Positions 25,557 through 38,752 of a DNA stretch of 64,000 nt are shown here, one piece after another (the first letter of the stretch is position 1; each line of letters begins with the position of its first letter). The notes below the pieces were generated by a model that was not told the origin of the DNA, searched no databases, and was given only the letters and a program-made list of their open reading frames with translations. Location of the stretch: contig SNVD02013154.1 in the NCBI GenBank assembly GCA_013180625.2, positions 62,001-126,000 of the forward strand, written 5' to 3'. The translations under genes were made by a program, and so were the position numbers. This DNA comes from Boswellia sacra. Lineage: Eukaryota; Streptophyta; Magnoliopsida; Sapindales; Burseraceae.

Positions 25557-26453
25557 AGTGGAGTTTCTCTTTGCATCTATGTTTTATCAACTTATATGTA
25601 TCTTATTTGTATTTTAATATCTAATCGCTTCAAAAAATATTTGTGGGAATGTTTTATGGAGGCCTAAAGTTTTTTAATTAAATACTACCTCTTATTAAAG
25701 GGGAGGTTTTGCAACATTAATTTACAAAGAAGAGCCATACTGCCCTCTCAATTTTCTCTTTGTCTATTTTCTCACGCTTTCTCATATTTTTTCTCATTTT
25801 CAAATTTTCTAAATCAATTAAGATTCAAGAAAATCATTTGAAGCATTACTTCAATTGCTAATTTTGATAACTATTAAAGACAAACACCATAAGGAAATTG
25901 GGAACATTTTAATAATTGAAATAATAAAATTGGTATAGGGTTTAGGGCACAATAAAAAACGTGTTAAATGTTGATAGTACTTCTATAATGTTTGATTTTA
26001 TTCTTGTTGTCAGATTGCAATTTAAATTTTGTTTAGTAACCATACAAGAATGAGAATAGTGAGTACTTAGCCTATCCTAGGAGGGAATTAAGTGTTTTTT
26101 TCACAAAATTAATAATTACATAAAATATGAATTACATGGATTAATATTACTGTTCAACTTAACATGGATATAAATGATTCCTTAACAAAAAATAATGAAA
26201 CATTGAACATTCCTTTTATCATCTCTAAATCGTAAATTAGAATAAATAAAAAATAATTTTTTATGAAATATCATAAATAAAATATCTGGATTATAATAAT
26301 TAATAGTTTACTTCAGGTTTACAATTTCTTTATTTAATTTGTGTTTTAATCTCAGCTTAATAAAATAATAAGTAAAACGAACTCCCAAAAGTTTAAAACG
26401 CTTTCATTTAGTTCAAACAGTTTGGAAACCAAGCAAAAAGAGAAAAAAAAATT
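25557..26453. other. Spacer between the kinase and EREX-like exon 1, unit A to B
   Basis: AT-rich, no gene supported. Collinear with 62390-63323 in unit B but visibly more diverged than the EREX end of the duplication. Confidence 0.75.
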
Positions 26454-28427
26454 ATGAATCATGACACACTTGATCTCCCGCTCTTTAATTTCTCTAGCTT
26501 GGCCGATCTTATCATCGACCACCGTACATCGCCGCTGGTTTCCATGTATCAATACAACGAGGAAGGCGATGATGTTGATAAAAAGAGTAGTTTTAGTGAC
26601 AAAAATGGTAACAGCAAAGCTGTAAAGGCCAGTTGCCGGAGTCCCCCAAGGCAACGCCGTAACAGCACGTCGCCTCTGCTCTCATGATGGACTTTATAGC
26701 CACGCCTTAATAATTGTAGTGACCATTGTATTCGCCTAATTATTTTATCGATGAGTTGTCATCCATTTGTTTGCCAACAAACAATTTAAGATAAATGAAT
26801 TGGCTAAGCATTTATGCTAGCCAGCAAGGACAATAATTATATTTATTTATTTATTAATTTTGAATGTCATTTAGAGCTACTTTATGTATGAATTTAGGGT
26901 GACCTTCAAGTTTCACCTAATTTAATTTTTAAGCAAAAGATGGAAAAGAAGTGGTGGCATTTCTCTTTGTAAAGCAAAGTAACGGATTAATTGAAAGCAG
27001 CGAGTCGCGAAACACGTAAACAGGGAACATCCCGCTGAAGTTATCTCGCATGCATGCATTTCGCGACCGCGATGGCAAGAATGTCAAGTCATCCGTTTCC
27101 CTTAGTGAACAAAAATTCAATTGGGCCTGGATGGCAAGTGGTCAGGACGTAAAACAGCAGCTAAACAACTTACTAGTGGGCTAGGTCCAATTTCTTTTGG
27201 ACAATGGTAATGACTCATGGTCCAAGTTAAGTTTTAGAGAGCAAGTTTATTGGGCCATCGACATCAGGTTCACATTAGAAGACAGACCAATGGGGATCAT
27301 CTACGCCTGTTGATTGGCAAAACCTTTGGGCGTGAACATGGGACGTTAAAAAGCATGCTGTTAGCTAGGTACTTTATAAAGTCCATCATGAGAGCGCTCC
27401 TTCTCGCAAATAGGTACTTTTTATTTTCCCCAAAACTTGCCACTTTTCATCACTTTTTATTTAATCTGTTTCTGTCGTTTCAGATTTCAATTGTTGGATT
27501 GAAATTTTTTTTTCTTAATCGGATGGCTTAGCACAAAATTTTACTTTATTTGTTTATTTTTTATGATTATTTAAGTTGAAATATTGAGTTGATTGTTAAT
27601 TGTTTGAATAGTTGATATTATACTGAACATGTTGTAGTCTTGAATTCAGCTCATTTTGCCCATTAGAAGTAATTTCAGCAGTTGAAAGGTTATTAATTTA
27701 TTTGAAGATTATTTTATAATTTGCAATTTTGGTGAAGTAAAAGGTTTGGTTGATAGTAGCCAATGTATAGGAGAAGCAGTTGATATTGAAATTGTGATCT
27801 GATGCAAAAGAAAAATGGGTGTGTGAATCTTATCTATGGAAATCGTTGAAAACGGCTAGATGGGGATGGCATAGTAGATGTTTATATATTATCTTCACTA
27901 GGTGTCCATCTCCTATAATATCCAATTTTCTTCTCTTATGGTCCATTAAGTATTTGAGTGCATTTGTTGGAGATATGCTTGGCATGGGGAAGGTATACAT
28001 GTATGATTAGATTTAGTTATAATATTTGAAAATCGAAAGTTATTGCACATATGAAGGGAAACTTGTTAGGTGTATTCTTTTTTCTGTTTTGTGGGGAGTT
28101 TAGTCTCAATGAGGCCTGCAATGACTGGCTTGAACGTTGCTGTAAACCCCTTTTATTATTTTCAGGTTGATGATTTCAGGTACTCGGTTCTGCTTGGTTC
28201 ATTTTTTAATCAATTTGTTTTCTTGTATGATAATTTCTACTCTCTGTTTGTTGGATGGTCAAGACTCTGTTTGGCCACATGATCCTCATACTGGATGGAG
28301 TTATTGCATCAGAGCTCCTCTTGGGTTCTCCTACCAAAATCAGGAGGTGCAGATCCTGTGGTGGTCTATATCTCTCCCAATCTACCATCTGTTTTATCAA
28401 GTTGAACCATGCTGCTGGAGGCCTATT

Positions 28428-28429
<2 letters not shown>

Positions 28430-28459
<30 letters not shown>
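28430..28459. repeat. (AT)n microsatellite, unit B
   Basis: Counterpart of 1107-1133, with about two more AT units. Confidence 0.95.
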
Positions 28460-28462
<3 letters not shown>

Positions 28463-28923
28463 GGTATTAGTTGAACATGTTAAACTTATTCTGTTCATAT
28501 TCCTAGGAATTGAAACTTCACAGCAGCAATATTACACTTTGACTTTAAATTTGAATTTTTGTCTCAGTAATCTAGTCATGTTTTCCCTGATAAAGTTGAC
28601 TTCTTATAGTATATTTACTGTCTTTTTGTCTTCTTCTGGCCTTCATTCTGGTTCCAGTTTAGTCTCTGTTTTATTTATTTTTTAATTTTTATCTTCTGGT
28701 TTAATATTCATTGATTACGGTTTTACAGAGTTCAAGTTGGCATAAAGTCGCCAGAAGGGATCACCACCGCTGGTGACATATTGCGAAGATTTAGTGAGTT
28801 CTTAATGTTGCTCTTTGAAATAAGTGACATTTCTTTTGGTAACGCCCTTGAGCATATATTATTTGTTTAGCTAGTTCCTTTTGTGCAGGCTGCTTTCTTT
28901 TTTGGGAATTGAATAATTAAATA

Positions 28924-29146
28924 CATCTTTCGTTTAGTAACTTTTGATCTTATATGAATACTGTGGTCTCAGAACATTCTAAATTTTTATTGTCTTTTGT
29001 AGCTTAAAAAGGAATTTCCCAAGAAATAACATCCCTATCTTTCGTTTAGTAACTTTTGATCTTATATGAATACTGTGGTCTCGGAACATTCTAAACTTTT
29101 ATTGTCTTTTGTAGCTTAGAAAGGAATTTCCCACGAAATAACATCC
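28924..29146 (+). repeat. 112-bp tandem exon duplication, unit B
   Basis: Same arrangement as 1596-1818, including both in-frame stops (AAGAAATAACATCCC and ACGAAATAACATCCC). Confidence 0.9.
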
Positions 29147-31871
29147 CCAAGCACCACCAAAGAGGTTAATGAGATTGAAAAGCAGGACAGTGGTGGAATA
29201 GGTAGACTAAAACTTTTCATTTTCTTGTTTTTCTATATCTTGTATATATGACTCCGCATGATCACGGGTAATCGATTTATTTTAGAGAACTCCAAAATGC
29301 TTTTCTTATTCCAATTCTCTATATATGTTGAAGTGAAACCCCACTAAATATTTCAATTGGTTTCTTTTCCATGTTCTTTAAGAAATAAAATTAAAAATAT
29401 ATAAATATATGGTTGCATTTGGCAGTGTTGATGTAATTCCTCTGCTTAAGGATATTTTAGAGATCTTTAGCTGCCCACAGTTTCAATTTGAAGCTCCGAT
29501 TACATTTTGCCAAGCATAATGTCAATTTTAGGGGGCAGTTCACATCCTCTTTTCATTTCTTTCATTCTTTGTTTTTTTTTTCTTTTAATAGATTTGTCAT
29601 CATTAGTTTATTCTTTAAAATATTTTTACAAGGAAAACATTGCTTGTGTAATGCTTTTGCTGACATTTAATAGCATGCATCTTCTATAAGAATCAAGAAA
29701 TGAGTTTTAGTTCTTTCCATCAATAACAAAGGTAATGTTCTCAAAATGGTTAATTTATCGCAGCAGAGGTGTTCTTTGGAAGATTGGCTGGAGAAACTCT
29801 TATCAGATATTGATATATCTAGAAGTGTTCAAGTAGCAAAATTTCTTGAGCTAGAAGCTGCAGCAAGGTCTTATATGTGCTCCTTTTATATTCAATAACA
29901 GTGCGGTAATTTTAATCTTGAACTAGAAATGCTACAATATTTAATATGGAATATAAAATTTCCAACGGATTTTTGTTAGTCAAACTTATATGTTTTCTTG
30001 AATTTTTCTGCTTTTCAGCATTTTATGATCAGAAATTCTCAGATGTGCATTCCTCTAGTAGTGTTGTGTTTTCAACACTTCTGCTGCCAGCCCCATCAGA
30101 TGCCTCTGTGGTTGCTGGAAGTTCATCTGTTGTGTCAGAACTTGCTAATAATTCTCCTGATGAAGAAACAATTCTGGTGATCTTGGAACTGAGTATTCAA
30201 CTTCAGGGAAAAATATAAACGATCCAATAGAAAAAGCTGTGAAATATGGCATATCCTAGAGAACCCGGGAAAATTTTCAATGAATAAAATGCTTTCTGTA
30301 AGGGAGAGCAGGTGGAGATAGAGTTACTGAAGATACACCTCAACATGAATCTCTTCTGGGGAATGTTGCAGAGCGTGAACCTGTATATCTCAAGCTGGAT
30401 GGCCATTTTCGAAGACTTTCCTCTGAGAGTGTAGGAAGTGACCTAATTTCTTTAAGAGCCAGTGAAATTTCACATTCTGGAGTCTCTAATTTGTTTGGTT
30501 GTGGCTCTCTTCACCACCCTGAAGATGGTGAAGCTTCTAGAACCATGGATGCATTTCTTGGCTCAGATTCGCTATTTTGAAGGAATTCTTTAATTACTTT
30601 ACCATCATATGAGCGTCTGAAATTAAACAGGGTTCATAAAACTATGCGGCAAAGACTATATACGGCAAAACAGACACGGAGGATCTACTAGCAAAGCAAG
30701 TTGGGAAGTTGCTGCAAGACAATTTTTGACAACCAAGGTATGATCAACTGCAATTAAAGATATTTTTTGCCCCGTTATTTGGATAAATAATTTATTTCTG
30801 ATTGCTTGCGTAGTAGACTAAACATCTTTTGATTCAATTCATAGCCTTGAAGGATTATCAGTCATTCAAAAGTTTCTGGGTGTTCCTCAATGTGGAAATG
30901 GGTATCAAATTAGTGTTGTTTCTTTGTCCATATTAATACCATATTTTAATCTTTTCACAGTTCTATTTTGCTAAATCAGTGAGAGAAACATCACAGATTC
31001 ATTTTACAAAGCTTCCGTTTGCTTAATTTTATGTCTGATTGCTTGGGTTATTATAGAATAAACCCTCTGTAAATTAATTTTGCAGCCATAATAGTTATGA
31101 TTGTGTTCAGAAGCTTAGGTCTTTTCACACTGTCGAATTTGGTATAATTTAAGCTTAAGTTCTTTCTCCATAAGAATATCATGCTAAGTTTTGTTTTAGT
31201 AAGATATTGGTGGAAAATGGCGGATGGTTCTGGGCTTTCTTTGCTTTCAATTAAACTATCATCCATATTTCTTGGTCTTGTCTATTTTCAATTTTTCTAA
31301 TATTTGAAGTTATATAGATATCTTCTTTTTGAGGGTGCATATGTAGAACTGATGTTTGAGGATTTTGCGTTGTGGGTAAAAGAATTGGAAGTAGAACTTG
31401 AAACAACAGGGGATAATTGCAAAGATAACATGCAGGAAGCAGTTTTAAATAAAAAAAGACAGATTTACATAAATGCAGTGGGATGTGGAGGAACTTCGGA
31501 AGCAGTGCTTCGAGATAGAAATGAAATTGAAGCATGAACAAGTTGGTTTTCAAATATAAATATATTTTATGCTGAAACACTAGTATCAGTTATTTATAGG
31601 CTTTATTAAAATGATGTCCACACATGTCCCAGGCTGAAAGGGCTCGCCTTGCGTCGTCAAAAACATCAACCATTCAGGAGAATCAAACGTTGCTGCATCA
31701 GTTGGATGCTACTAGGGAACAACATGAGAACTTGCACAAAAATCATGAAGAGTTAGCGGTGAAAGCAAAGCAGATGAATTTTTTTTTTTAGTTGAAGAGG
31801 TTAAATCTCTTCGGAGCTCTTAGTCAGAATTGAAAAAGGAGCTTCGCTGCATGACGAAAGAAAAGTTATGA

Positions 31872-34800
31872 GTACCGGTAATTTTTTCCTTCGCCACTAG
31901 TTCTTTTTATAATTGTGTCCTCGGAGAGATATATGGTTTATCTCAAAATGGAGCTATTTCCTGTGAAAATTTAAATCAATCGGAGATATATGCAGTTGTG
32001 TGACTATTTCTCATCTATAGATTATAGTTATTGTATTTTTATGCGTGATACAAAAGTTAAAATTGAGATTCGAGGTGTCTTGAAGGGACAAGATAGGTGC
32101 TCGAGAATGGTAAAACTACAAAGGAAGGTCAAGGTGTGTTGGTTTGCTAGTTAGTGTAACCTTGCCGATTTTCAAGTCAATTGAAGGTTTTTAAGAGAAC
32201 TCAATATTCATCTCATGTAATCTACCACTTGGTCAAATTTTACTTCTACCAAACCTCTCGAATCATACCAATCGTTGTACGAGTTATTTTGTTTTTCAAC
32301 TTCTATTCCTTAGGCCGTAAGAGTTAAGTGGCAAAGAATACAACCTTTGGATAGTGACATGGCATGCTAAGCTCATCATAGTTAACACTTTGTGCTATAA
32401 ATATCTAATTCAGCATTCGACCTTTCATTATTTGAGTAGCAGTCTAATATTTTAAAATTTAAAGAACTATTTGATATTTTATAAAGTATTATTCAATAGT
32501 ATTTCTCAAATTAAATAATAGATTTGGGACATAAGATGATATGACTATTTCAACCTCGCATTATTTGAATGCTAGTCAATTTAAGTCAAGATCAACGTAA
32601 AAAAAAAAATTTAATAATAATAAATAAATCAAATCTATCTACATAATCATTTGCTTGTGCCAATAATTAGAGTCTACTTTTCCAATTGACGGGAGGTAGA
32701 TATTTTAAATTTTTATGTTCCAAGGGAAAAGATAAAGGAGATAATATTGATCTATGTATTACAATAAATATAGCAGTCAAATTCTTTTAATTTCTAAACA
32801 GGTTCGCACTCATGGCTCTAGCATTATTTAATGAAAACAAATTATTTTGAAAGAGCGGGTTCTATTCACCTTAGTTTTGTAAATTTTGTATAACATGAAT
32901 TTTATTAATTTTGAGTAATTGAGATTTGTTATATTCTTTTTTTTTCATATTTTATATTAACTATTAATCATATATTTATATTTTATTAATATAAATATCA
33001 GATAATGAGAGAATCTTTAATCCATTCTAAAAACCTTGCCCACTTAATGACCTTGTCCATCAAAAGATAAGATCAAGTTTTCTATCTTTTGAAAGTTAAA
33101 CACCCTTTTCTTTAGCGGACTTTGAATATTCAAAGTCAAGTTGGAGGTTATTTATCATTCTCTTCAATGTTGTATGAATTGACAGATGAAATTATTAATT
33201 GCATTATAATTCTCGTCAAATTCCAACATGTTACACAATGTAATTAAACTTCATCTTCGTCGATTCTTGGATGAGTGCAGGTAAAATAATTAAGTACCGT
33301 ATACAAAGGTAAAATTATAAAATTTAAATATTGATATATGATGAATTTAATGATAAAATACTTTTCGTAAGAAAAATATATTATGCTTTGCTTTAAATTG
33401 TATGCAACCTAAATTATTCGTTTCAATGCTGTATTGAGTGATATTCCAGGCAGCAAGAGATAAAATATTTGGCCAGTCAGTCAAGTTTTGATGTTGAAAT
33501 CCAATTTGTTGGTGTATAAACTAAATTCAGAAAAATTTATTAATTTATAATTAGAATTAACTGACGATAAATATTTGAGTTTCTCAAGTCATAAATACAT
33601 TAATAACAGGTTTATTTATGATTCGTCAAAAAGTCAAGAAAGGTACAAGAATAGGTCGAAGCAACTAAATCAATTCATGCGTGTTTTTTGGGCTGGAAGA
33701 AGCAAGGGTCACGGCTCATAGGGATATCAATTTCACGGAAAACAAATCAAAACAAGATGTTAGCTCTTGGGCATTTTTCCATCCAATAGACAAATAAGTT
33801 ACCACTGAGTTTTCTTCTTTTTTATTTTTTAAATATAAAATGGAAGTTCAAAATCTTAGTAAAATATATCCTATTCAAGAATTTCCTTGTTCTCACAAAC
33901 TATTTTCCATAGGTCCTATTTTGTTCTTCACACTCCCATAATTTTATCGTCTTTGTGGGCTTAACAAAATCCATAGTCCGGGTTCGTTATTGTTGCCACT
34001 TTCTCAAAAGCTCAAGTTTGTAAGTGTAAGTTTAACTTTAATATTTAGAACCCTAGTAAAGTTCAATTATATGATATGTGAACAAGTTGTTAAGTTGTCC
34101 AATATTGAATAGTTGTGTGAGGAAAGGTCTTAGATTTATAAAAATGATTTGTCTTCTCTACGTTAGTGTTTTGAGTTAAACACTTAATTCCTCAATTGAT
34201 AGTGCAAATATATTATTTAGTTGATTGCACCGAATAGGGTATATTATATTCGGTTGATTAAACTGAATATCTATTATATGTGTTATAATCTTTTGGTTTA
34301 TCAGAGTTTTGTTTTTTTCCTTCCAAAAACAACAGATAAATTTGTAGGGAAAAATTGGATAAGCAAATTGAGTAATTGCATTCGTTAAAAGTCTAGGGGG
34401 ATTTATCCCTTAAATTAAACTTATATAGTTGGATTTATGATGGATCTGTATATATGTTCCATGAATTATTCTTCTCTACATAAATCTTCTCAATAAATCA
34501 AACACGTCTATTCATTTACTTTTTTTTTTTTGTAACAAAAATAAGAAAAGTAGAGAAACTATTTTTTACTTTTCAGACTAACAATCATTTCAAAACTAAA
34601 ATAAATAAAATACACCATGCTATAACATATACTGATTTTGTTTTCTTCACCTCTATGAAATCCAATTCAAAGTTCAAACTTTTGAGTTATTACAACACAA
34701 CATCCATAGCTTGTTGCATGTCTGCCTTTCTAAGAGAGTCATAGCAGCTATTTCATTTCAACTCTACTATCTATTTATGCGTCCATATTTAGGACCTAGT

Positions 34801-35755
34801 TAGGATTTTCTCATGATATGAATTTTAATTAATTTATCTAAACAAATAAAAGTTAATTTATGATTAGTGGCTAATAAAAAGTAATATGCCATGATGATAG
34901 TAGCTACATATTAAAAAAAAAAACTGGTCTAAATACTTATTTATTTGTGAATGAATATGTATATTACTAAAATACCCATTAAACAATAAGTTACAACTAA
35001 GGGCAACTAGTTTACTTTTGAAATAACTAATTTAAATAAATAAAAAATATTTTTTTTCTTAATCTATCTTTAACATAAACCCTAATTTCCTTTCTCTTTA
35101 ATTTTGCAGTTTTTAAGAGTTAAAAAAATGGTTTAAAATAGATTAAAATCTACATCACAAAAAAAAACTAAAAATCCTCACGCATAGTGATACTGCAAAA
35201 TCATACGTACCCCCTAATCAATGATTCCCTAATTTCAAATGATTTCCAGGCTACAGGATGGATCAACGCGTGCGGAGTGCACACTTTCATTTTTTGTCGA
35301 CCTAAGTGTAACTCAAATATTAATTACCACCTGAACCTTTTGAGTTTTAGTTTAGAAATTTGGGATTTGGAAGATATTGATCATCTTAAAAAAAAAAAAA
35401 ACTTCTTCTTAAATTGATCAATAAAGAAACAAAGTTTTGTTGATGGGGAGAGAATATCCTTTTTTTAGAGCAAATTAAATGAAATAATTATAATATAAAA
35501 TGATAAATATTTAATTAAGAATATGTTAAGGACTTCAATTTGTACTAATAGGTTTACAAAAGAAATGAGTATTCAAATTATATTTGTGGGTGAAAATAAT
35601 ATCAATGATCAACCTATATAATACTTTTCCCAAAATGTTACTCCAAATTCTTATTCCAACAACACTTGTTACACATAATTTGAGATGAGAAACGGAGATA
35701 AAGTTTTAGAATAAATATTAGTATCATTGAATGGAAATTAAAAGATATAAAAATA
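31872..35755. other. AT-rich intergenic spacer, unit B
   Basis: No gene supported. Collinear with 4573-8424. Differences include a changed A/AAT run near 32599-32629 and about 30 bp near 32799-32828 (GGTTCGCACTCATGGCTC) that unit A lacks. Confidence 0.8.
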
Positions 35756-36815
35756 TTGACTATAGTCCATAGAGGAGATGAAATTGTTGGGTTTGCAACC
35801 ATGTCTAGCCGATGCGAGACTTTGGTCACACTCCCAACAATCCTCCTATTGAATAAAGGATCATACTATTCTGTATTTTTTTTCTCAGCCTCCCCTCAAA
35901 CATTCATTCATCCATCCACTCCATCGCGACGCAAGCCTACCTCAAGAGTTTCATAAGACCTCCTCTCAAATGATCATCCATCCGTCCGCTTCATTGAGGT
36001 GCAAGCCTACCTCCAAAACTTGCTCTATGAAGCTGAGAAATAGAGTCTAACCATAGATCTAATCATGAGCTTAACTTTGGTCCACCATCTTCGTGCAGCA
36101 CTCAAAGAATTTCTGTTAAGGTTGGGGCATGGCTTTTATATCACTTGTTGAGTCTATGGACCTCCAAAAACTGCACATTAATATACTATTGTCCACTTTG
36201 GACCTAAGTCTGCGTGAATTTGCTTTTGGATTGGTGTCATACTAATGTAGACCTTACCCACAATTATATGTCCATGACCGTCCCCATGTCTAGCTAATGT
36301 AGGACTTTATTCACACACCTAACAATCCTTTTTTCGAACACAGGACCACATAATTGTTATATTTTTTCGAGTCTCCCCTCAAATGATCATCCATTTGTTT
36401 GCTCAATCGAGTTTTGCTACCTCGAGAGCTATTCTATCTAGGTCAACTCCTCTTCATTGTGTTGGGGTTGACATGTCCATGAAGCATTCGGAATACACCG
36501 CCTAATCCTATAGTGCCCATCAGCGTAGTTTGGCATAACCGGGGGCCACCAACCTTTGTTGACATTCCAAGAATTTCTTTCATATATTCTTCCAGCTAAG
36601 TCTGGGTTTGAGTTTTAACAACCTTTGTTGGGACTATGAATCTCCCAAAACTCTACATTGGCGTGATATTATCCACTTTGGGCCTAAGCTTGTATGGATT
36701 TGGTTTTGAATTCTACTCAAAAGACCTCATACCAATGAAGATCTTGTCTATACTTATATAACCACGATCCTCCTTCATGTCTAGCCGATGTGAGACTTTG
36801 GTCAAACTCCTAACA
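35756..36815 (+). repeat. Two head-to-tail units of the dispersed non-coding repeat, unit B
   Basis: Counterpart of 8425-9490 with the same two units and scattered substitutions. Confidence 0.75.
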
Positions 36816-38737
36816 TAAATATATGTAACAATTTGAGACCTTATGAATTAATAATTATCACAATTAATCATTTACGATAAGGAATAATATACCATGTAAT
36901 TAATAGATTTATGTGAACAATAATGATATTCATCTCAAAAATTTATCCCGAATATTATACCTAATTGATTTGTATTTAATCAATGTTTTTATCTAATGTA
37001 TAGTTTGATGATATAATGAATGATATACCAATTTTAAATTCATATACTCATACCATTTAAGGTGTATGATTTTGTGATAAATTTTGAGATGTATATCTCT
37101 ATCATTATTTTTCCAATAATGATTCTTTTCCAAATTGTACCTCAAAAGATGTGCATTTGCTATAAGCTTACCAAGTGGAAAGTGTGATGATGTAATCAGT
37201 GATGTGATAGTTTTAATTTTATACCATATCATTTGGCATGCATGATTTTAAGAAAAGTTTTGGGATATGTATTACTACCCTTATTTTTTATGTGGATTTA
37301 TATATGTTCATTTTGTTTCAAATTTTAAAATTTTTTTCTTTATCCTTACATTTTCAAATTTCAAAACATAAAGAATAAAAAGACTTTACTAACTCAGCTA
37401 TATAAACTAATATAGCATAACATCATTGAAAGAATTATATAAATATTAATTATATTGATTATATATATATTGAAATGAATGCTATATCAGTTTGCATGGT
37501 CAAATTTGTATGAAAAACTTAATTGTAAGGTAGTGCTATCTTATATTTTATTTTGTAATAAAATTTATTTTTAATTTTTTTAAAACTAATAATTGTTGGA
37601 AAAATGAAATGAACGCACATCACCGTTACGCTGTTGCAGTCATGCAAGAAACCACCGAATCCATATGGTAATAGGTAATTTGGGCAATATAAAAAACCTT
37701 ATTTACAGACTCGAAAGGATGTAACCATTCATGAATTTTTACAATCTAATGACATATCTCTTATAATAATCACATCTGTTCCCACGAGTTAGACCCATTC
37801 CCATGCAAAATGTTTTTTCGTCTTTGTGAAATAAACCCTTGCATGGAACTCTTACATGTGTCCCATGCACCAAGTCAATCATATATTTCTTCGATGGTTA
37901 CCAAAGTGGGTATGATTAAAATTAGTGTAACTATTAATTAATTAACTAATTACAACTTAAAGTAAAACCAATGAAATACACCTAGCTTGCATTAATTAAG
38001 TATAAATTAAAATTCACAAGCAAAGTATATAAATTGAATTAATTAAGAAAAAAATAAAGCCTTGCTAAATATAATTAAAACAAGAGGATGAAATTGGATT
38101 GCCAAAATACAAAGAACACATCAAAAGCGTTTGATTAGTTAAGTCCTTAAGTAATAAAATTAAGTAATAACGTTAGCCTATATATATATATCGAAATTGG
38201 AATCACAAAATCACTATAGATTAACGACAAATTTGAGGCTCATATACCACCTGATCTCTTTAAAACTTATTCACCCCGCATAAAAGATGTCTAAGGAAAA
38301 AATGACATTTGTCTTCTAGGATATAATAGAATTCAGATAGGCAACTACCAAAGAAGCTATTTCTGGTAAATTAGAAGTGGAAGAACTCTACCGCTCAAAC
38401 AGAAAAAGGAAATAGTCTTTCTTTTCTCTTTATCTTTTATCCATATCTTTCTTTTTTTCTCCATTTTTTCTAAAAGAGAACCTCCATTATAGAATATCAA
38501 AATTGGTATCTACCAAAAATTTAATTTGTAATTGTTGTAACGGCTCAAAATTAAATTCATAACGTTAATTAATGACTCATTTATCTATAAGTTATAAAAT
38601 TAAATTTATAACAACGCATTAATTAATAAGTGACAAAATTAAATTTGTAACGTATTAAAATTTTGGCAATTTTTCATTTACCTATGAATCAAGCCGTTTT
38701 TCTGACGACTAGGAGGACGAAGGTGTTGGAATAGGTA
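36816..38737. other. AT-rich spacer up to the CACTA insertion, unit B
   Basis: No gene supported; collinear with about 9491-11362 of unit A. Confidence 0.8.
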
Positions 38738-38740
38738 ATT

Positions 38741-38752
38741 CACTACAAAAAA
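38741..38752. repeat. CACTA left terminal inverted repeat
   Basis: CACTACAAAAAA, pairing with 53551-53562 with one mismatch. The GC-rich subterminal region follows at 38766-38800 (GCCCTTTTGCGGCGGCG). Confidence 0.95.

Larger units (their letters stand above)
1..26555 (+). repeat. Tandem segmental duplication, unit A
   Basis: The sequence from position 2 onward recurs from 27322 onward in the same orientation. Collinear similarity runs through the EREX-like pseudogene, the spacer, the minisatellite, the kinase leader fragment and the receptor kinase, and ends near 26555, which matches about 63422. The offset drifts from 27320 to about 27335 by 9.9 kb, then jumps where one unit has a transposon. 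The left end of unit A is outside the window. By eye the first 6.4 kb differs at roughly one base in a hundred, and later parts differ more. Confidence 0.95.
26454..31871 (+). pseudogene. EREX/EREL1-like: EREX/EREL1-like PX-domain protein pseudogene, second copy
   Basis: Exon 1 (26454-26687) encodes an acidic N-terminal region ending SCRSPPRQRRNSTSPL, which resembles the RSPPKHRHDGTSPL motif of this family. A long intron leads to the WPHDPHTGWSYC exon near 28255. All the later exons are collinear with the unit A copy, with the same frameshifts, the same in-frame stops and the same 112-bp exon duplication. Unlike unit A it lacks 31 bp (the ISELGTP segment) near 30161, between short repeated GATGA/TGAAGAA sequences. 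The coiled-coil exons at 31304-31537 and 31632-31871 are preserved as fragments. Because the disabling changes are shared, the gene was already dead before duplication. The exon 1 assignment is less certain than the rest. Confidence 0.82.

Noticed and set aside
26352..26654. 100-residue minus-strand frame, with a related one at 63027-63392
   Set aside because: Both are antisense to EREX-like exon 1, and the similarity to each other only reflects the sense-strand duplication.
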